Below are positions 60,806-64,000 of a stretch of 64,000 nucleotides of DNA, piece by piece. Each line of letters opens with the position of its first letter. Within the stretch, counting starts at the first letter, position 1. The notes beneath the pieces were generated by a model. It saw only the letters and a program-made list of their open reading frames with translations, was not told where the DNA came from and ran no database searches. Both the position numbers and the translations under genes were made by a program. This DNA comes from Sediminibacterium sp. (lineage in GTDB: Bacteria > Bacteroidota > Bacteroidia > Chitinophagales > Chitinophagaceae), in the NCBI RefSeq assembly GCF_030695065.1, contig NZ_JAUYTR010000011.1, positions 124,001 to 188,000 on the forward strand. Reading direction: 5' to 3'.

Positions 60806-61432
60806 TTATATTTTTTGTAAAATTTTGTTTTCTGTCAAATCATTATCTATTGCTGGATCCATAATTAATTCCTTAAAGTCACCTAAAGCTTTACCAAACT
60901 TTATACATAAGTTTTTGTCCAGTGTGTCAATATAATTGGGTTCTATAAGAATCTGAAATTCAAAGTTTTCATCATTACTATCAAGTGTCAAAGGAGGGGC
61001 GTCAAAAGTCTTTAAGAACTCTTTGTTGTGAAGTATGCGATTTCTCAGAGTTATTAGTTCGCAAAGCGTTTTGTAAGGCTCTGAAACCTCATTGAATTTT
61101 AATTCTCCATTTGAAATTATAGAAGGAGTCATTAATAACTTCTTTTTAAATGACATATTGATGAATTCTTCAGCGTAGCTCTTATAGGATTCATGTCCAT
61201 AGTGTTTTAAACAGTAATCCGTTAATACGAAATTAATGGAGTATTCTAAAGTCGCTGCACATAAGGTAAAAAAGCCAAAGTATAAGTAGTCAGACTTTTT
61301 ATCTTTTAGAATGTCTTTGTAAGCTGATCTTAATTTTTCGTAATAGGTTTCAGTACCATTCCATAGTACAAAGCCTTTAGTCTCACCGCTAAGATTTAGA
61401 ATAAGCTTTGCTGCCAATTTGTCTCTTGCCAT
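60806..61432 (-). CDS. HEPN-like protein
   Basis: 208 residues, all-helical by appearance, no signal peptide. LITLRNRILHNKEF contains RNxxxH (Arg130-Asn131-His135), the active-site motif of HEPN ribonucleases, preceded by a typical HEPN helix (FFTLCAATLEYSINFVL). Many HEPN proteins serve in toxin-antitoxin or phage-defence systems. No partner gene lies in the cassette, so it would have to be self-limited or not toxic. Family assignment is by motif only. Confidence 0.6.
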   Translation of the reverse strand: MARDKLAAKLILNLSGETKGFVLWNGTETYYEKLRSAYKDILKDKKSDYLYFGFFTLCAATLEYSINFVLTDYCLKHYGHESYKSYAEEFINMSFKKKLLMTPSIISNGELKFNEVSEPYKTLCELITLRNRILHNKEFLKTFDAPPLTLDSNDENFEFQILIEPNYIDTLDKNLCIKFGKALGDFKELIMDPAIDNDLTENKILQKI

Positions 61433-61450
61433 ATTAGGGTGTTATGTAAT

Positions 61451-61618
61451 AGCATACAACGTCCAGGGCTTTGCGCAGGGTGGGGAAGGATAGTTCCTAC
61501 TGCTGGCTTGGCCACTAAAAACTCGATTAGCTAAAGCCAAATTACTGAAGTTGATTTGAAACTCAAAGCTGATGGGCCATTGCTGAAAGCCCAACTTGCG
61601 TAAAGCCTTATGTTAGCT
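61451..61618 (-). repeat. attC-like site 26 (standard)
   Basis: Starts AGCATACAACG, ends TATGTTAGCTGTA. GTTAGCTGT pairs exactly with ACAGCTAAC at 62272-62280. Confidence 0.93.
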
Positions 61619-61627
61619 GTAGTTTCT

Positions 61628-62242
61628 TTAGTTATCAAGTCCATATTTTTGTCCATACTCTTTTACTGTCATTAAGAAATGTGGATTTGTCTTTTTGTTT
61701 AGAAGTCTTTCATATTCTCGTTTAGCTTTGTCGAATTGTTTTAGTTCTCCATAAATTATTAGCTTACCCAAAGGTGTCATCATCATATCTGCTTTGTCTA
61801 ACTCTTGAAGCATTTTTTCTGTGCTATTTAGTCTGTCAAAATATGGCAAAATGAAACTTGTCAAATTTTTTTTCATTTCGTCAATAAGCAGTTGTTCGTC
61901 AGTTCGCTCTTTAATGTCATACCAAGTGTCGTGTTGGTTTCGCAGATCTCCAATTCTTTTTCTAATCAAACATTCTGGTTCAGTCGGATAGTACGGAAGT
62001 CCTTTGTCACTGTAATTGTAAAAAGCAAGCCAATATTCAGGGACAAAAATTCCTGTGTTTATAGTAAAGCTGATACTGTCCTTGTTTCCAAACGCACTTT
62101 TCTGAACATTAATGATTTGTCCGATAGTGTTAAGTTTTAAGTAAAAGTTATTCGACTTTTTCTTAAAGCCCAACGGTTTCAAGATTTCGTAAAATCCGTC
62201 TTTAATTATTTTGTCAAATTTTAACTCCGATATTGTCTTCAT
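61628..62242 (-). CDS. DUF4304-family protein
   Basis: 204 residues, soluble. The start (FYEILKPLGFKKKSNNFYLKL ... IINVQKSAFGNKDSISFTINTGIF) fits DUF4304 domain proteins; the C-terminal 60 residues are helical and may be a repeat-like scaffold. Function unknown. Single-gene cassette with a perfect 9-bp pair. Confidence 0.78.
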   Translation of the reverse strand: MKTISELKFDKIIKDGFYEILKPLGFKKKSNNFYLKLNTIGQIINVQKSAFGNKDSISFTINTGIFVPEYWLAFYNYSDKGLPYYPTEPECLIRKRIGDLRNQHDTWYDIKERTDEQLLIDEMKKNLTSFILPYFDRLNSTEKMLQELDKADMMMTPLGKLIIYGELKQFDKAKREYERLLNKKTNPHFLMTVKEYGQKYGLDN

Positions 62243-62271
62243 TTCGTTTTTCGGTGTGTCGTTCCAGAATC

Positions 62272-62440
62272 ACAGCTAACGTCCAGGGCTTTACGCAGTT
62301 TGGATAATCTTTGATCCAACTGCTGGCTTGGCCACTAAAAATTCGATTAGCTAAAGCCAAATTACTGAAGTTGATTTGAAACTCCAAAGCTGATGGGCCA
62401 TTGCTGAAAGCCCAACTTGCGTAAAGCCTTATGTTAGCTG
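62272..62440 (-). repeat. attC-like site 27 (standard)
   Basis: Starts ACAGCTAACG, ends TATGTTAGCTGAA. Arms GGGCTTTACGCAGTTTGG and CCAACTTGCGTAAAGCC. Confidence 0.93.
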
Positions 62441-62444
62441 AAGA

Positions 62445-62885
62445 TTATTGTGAGCTTAAGTCCTTGGGAGTAATAATGATTTGGCATATATACTTTCCAG
62501 TCTTATCAGTATACCTGTAAATAATATCAATTTTGTTAGTGAAGAAATATGATCCTTTGGGGTCAGTTTTAAGCATATTAATAACTCGCTCTTTTGAAGT
62601 GGTTACAAGAATTGTTGTGTCAACATTTGCTTTATCGGCATTAATTGAGATATTATACTGCAACTTGTTGCCGTATAAGGCCTGAGTATTGTTTAAAGTA
62701 GTTAAACTGTCGATTTGAATTGGAGTATGTTTATTTGTCATGTTTGATATTTCTTGGAGCTCTTGGTCAAGCGTTAATTCTGGCTCTTTAAACAGAATTT
62801 TTAAAAGCGCAGACAATAGAATAAGCCCTATAATACCATATGCAATTTTTGTAGTGATACTTTTATTCTTAGTGATCTCGTACAT
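62445..62885 (-). CDS. Membrane-anchored protein of unknown function
   Basis: 146 residues with one N-terminal membrane segment (IAYGIIGLILLSALLKILF) and a soluble remainder on the outer side, containing YNISINADKANVDTTILVTTSK. No family recognised. Single-gene cassette; terminal pair imperfect. Confidence 0.65.
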   Translation of the reverse strand: MYEITKNKSITTKIAYGIIGLILLSALLKILFKEPELTLDQELQEISNMTNKHTPIQIDSLTTLNNTQALYGNKLQYNISINADKANVDTTILVTTSKERVINMLKTDPKGSYFFTNKIDIIYRYTDKTGKYICQIIITPKDLSSQ

Positions 62886-62913
62886 GATTTTTGAATATAA
62901 TTAATGTCAAGTA

Positions 62914-63045
62914 TTTGCTGCAAACGTCTAGGGCTTGGCTAAGGTTTGGAAATATATTCTGTCTCTTGCTTGGCTACTTAAGACTCGATTAGTTGAAGCC
63001 AAATTACTGAAGCTGGGTCAGAATTCCTACTGTTGATGGGCGATA
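62914..63045 (-). repeat. attC-like site 28 (right end missing)
   Basis: Starts TGCTGCAAACG; the middle resembles site 25 (CAGAATTCCTACTGTTGATGGG) but the right arm and GTT box are absent. The neighbouring lipocalin-like gene therefore lacks a proper downstream attC and may be locked in place. Confidence 0.75.
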
Positions 63046-63056
63046 TTCGTCTGCTT

Positions 63057-63443
63057 TTATTTTTTCTTTCGAAAAGTTATTGTTGGTCTTCCTTCAACAT
63101 ACAGGGTTAAATAATTTTCATCAAGTCTTTCAATCTTACTAGTTTCTGTACCAATTGTCAAATATTTATTATCCTTTGAGACTTTATAGCTTGTTTTCGT
63201 GTTATTCTCTTTCATTCCTTCGTGTTGAATGGAACTGAATTTATCATCCTGCATGAATGTAATAGTGAGGCCTTTATTTGCGCGATTCGCTTCCTTCGCT
63301 TCTTTGCTATCTGGAGAGACGTAATTGGGGTAATCGAAATTTTCAAAAACCCAAGTTCCAATTAATTTGTCTTTGACTGTTAAACGATTCTGAAATGAAG
63401 AAAATACAAATAGTAGAAAAGATAAAATAATGGCTTTAGGCAT
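63057..63443 (-). CDS. Secreted lipocalin-like protein
   Basis: 128 residues with a signal peptide (IILSFLLFVFSS). The mature start DKLIGTWVFENFDYPN and the following beta-strand pattern fit small lipocalin-like proteins of Bacteroidota. Ligand unknown. Its attC-like site is truncated. Confidence 0.7.
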   Translation of the reverse strand: MPKAIILSFLLFVFSSFQNRLTVKDKLIGTWVFENFDYPNYVSPDSKEAKEANRANKGLTITFMQDDKFSSIQHEGMKENNTKTSYKVSKDNKYLTIGTETSKIERLDENYLTLYVEGRPTITFRKKK

Positions 63444-63472
63444 AAAATTGTAATTACGGATTTAGCACTTTG

Positions 63473-63645
63473 GTTGCAGCTAACGTTCGAGGCTTTACGC
63501 AGGTTGGGAATAGTTGTTCCTACTGCTGGCTTGGCCACTAAAAAACTCGATTAGTTGAAAGCCAAATTACTGAAGTTGATTAGCACTACCAAGGCTGATG
63601 GGCCTTTACTGAAGCCCAAATTGCGCAAAGCCTTTTGTTAGCGGG
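63473..63645 (-). repeat. attC-like site 29 (standard)
   Basis: Starts GCAGCTAACG, ends TTTTGTTAGCGGG. Close copy of site 7, which also lies next to a NERD gene. Confidence 0.92.
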
Positions 63646-63651
63646 AGGCTT

Positions 63652-64000
63652 TTAAAAGTTTTTTGGATTCCACTTATTTTGAATACTCTCAGCATGTTGA
63701 AGTCTTATATCACGATCTTCACCATGATTAACTGATTCATATAATATCGCTTCGATTTCAGCAAAATTAGAATAAGTTGATTCCCGGCCAGTTTGAATAA
63801 GTTTCTTAATAGTCTCTATAACATCAGCAGATTTTACAATATTAGTCTCACTTGGGATTAGTGATAAATCCTTTAAAACACAGTCACCATAAAAAACAAT
63901 TAAGGAATAAAAGGGAATATCGTCTAAGTTAGATAACCTACTCTTAAGAAACTTTATATGGCTGTTGTTTTGAAAAATTGGATTGTAAAATGGATACTTC
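63652..64000 (-). CDS. NERD-domain protein (partial, runs off window)
   Basis: The C-terminal part of a paralogue of 14581-15264 (end reads KWNPKNF against KWNPQDF). The frame stays open to the window edge. Gene and following attC are both similar to the earlier copy, so the entire cassette was duplicated or captured twice. Confidence 0.85.
   Translation of the reverse strand, partial: KYPFYNPIFQNNSHIKFLKSRLSNLDDIPFYSLIVFYGDCVLKDLSLIPSETNIVKSADVIETIKKLIQTGRESTYSNFAEIEAILYESVNHGEDRDIRLQHAESIQNKWNPKNF

Noticed and set aside
13622..62440. attC-like palindromes as transcription terminators
   Set aside because: They are far longer than terminators, lack T-runs, and carry cassette-specific end boxes; they may still affect transcription.
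8311..63645. Regularly recurring repeats read as a CRISPR array
   Set aside because: Repeats are 75-200 bp palindromes spaced by whole genes (0.4-9 kb), not short repeats with 30-40-bp spacers, and no cas genes are present.
1..64000. tRNA or rRNA genes
   Set aside because: No cloverleaf-like sequence with a TTC-type loop and CCA or discriminator context, and no rRNA-like stretch, was recognised on reading; a tRNA scan would be decisive.

Overview
The window is low-GC DNA of a Bacteroidota (Bacteroidetes) bacterium. Taxon-typical signs are a multidomain secreted polysaccharide lyase ending in a T9SS sorting domain, a GLPGLI protein beside a TonB-dependent-receptor-like outer-membrane protein, a BBP2-type porin, and many short secreted proteins and lipoproteins. 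Nearly all genes lie on the minus strand. No rRNA, tRNA or CRISPR array was seen.

The dominant structure is an integron-like gene-cassette array. At least 29 long imperfect palindromes (75-200 bp, mostly about 165 bp) separate genes of unrelated function, all in one orientation. On the coding strand they begin with a TAACAAAAGGC-type box and end with a GCC..AACG/TTA-type box, like integron attC sites. Each cassette carries its own 8-10 bp terminal complementary pair (for example GTTCTAGGCA with TGCCTAGAAC), as expected if cassettes circularise and insert at G^TT.

Layout. 0.3-7 kb: a solo leader repeat, then a membrane protein, Crp-type regulator, hydrolase, VOC protein, GT39 glycosyltransferase, GrpB and NUDIX genes, with worn cassette boundaries. 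7-10.4 kb: erythromycin-esterase-like, membrane, DinB and secreted-protein cassettes ending at an attI-like site. 10.4-12.4 kb: a DUF4143 ATPase and a decayed gene. 12.4-30.7 kb: the main array, with parDE, higBA and mazEF-like toxin-antitoxin cassettes, NERD, aspartyl-protease-like, VOC and propeller proteins, small membrane proteins, and a 5.8-kb potassium cassette (porin, kup, kdpE, kdpD-like). 30.7-32.0 kb: attI-like site, tyrosine recombinase and leader repeat. 32-48.4 kb: non-array region (mobile mystery A/B pair, DUF2442/DUF4160 pair, PL8 lyase, a RelE-type toxin-antitoxin pair, a small broken cassette island with an insertion-sequence relic, GLPGLI/TonB pair, DUF488 pair with a 40-bp palindrome). 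48.4-64 kb: a second array, including a 9.1-kb four-gene cassette and ending inside a NERD gene.

The three most unusual points follow. (1) The recombinase beside the attI-like site reads in the same direction as the cassettes and lacks the extra domain typical of IntI. (2) A four-gene cassette joins a Gabija-like OLD nuclease/UvrD pair to a DUF4365-dynamin-like GTPase and a nuclease-NTPase; this is probably anti-phage defence and the combination is unfamiliar to me. (3) That cassette and the potassium cassette share the same nested boundary architecture, with a second palindrome class just inside the attC-like sites. Function and activity are inferred from sequence only.
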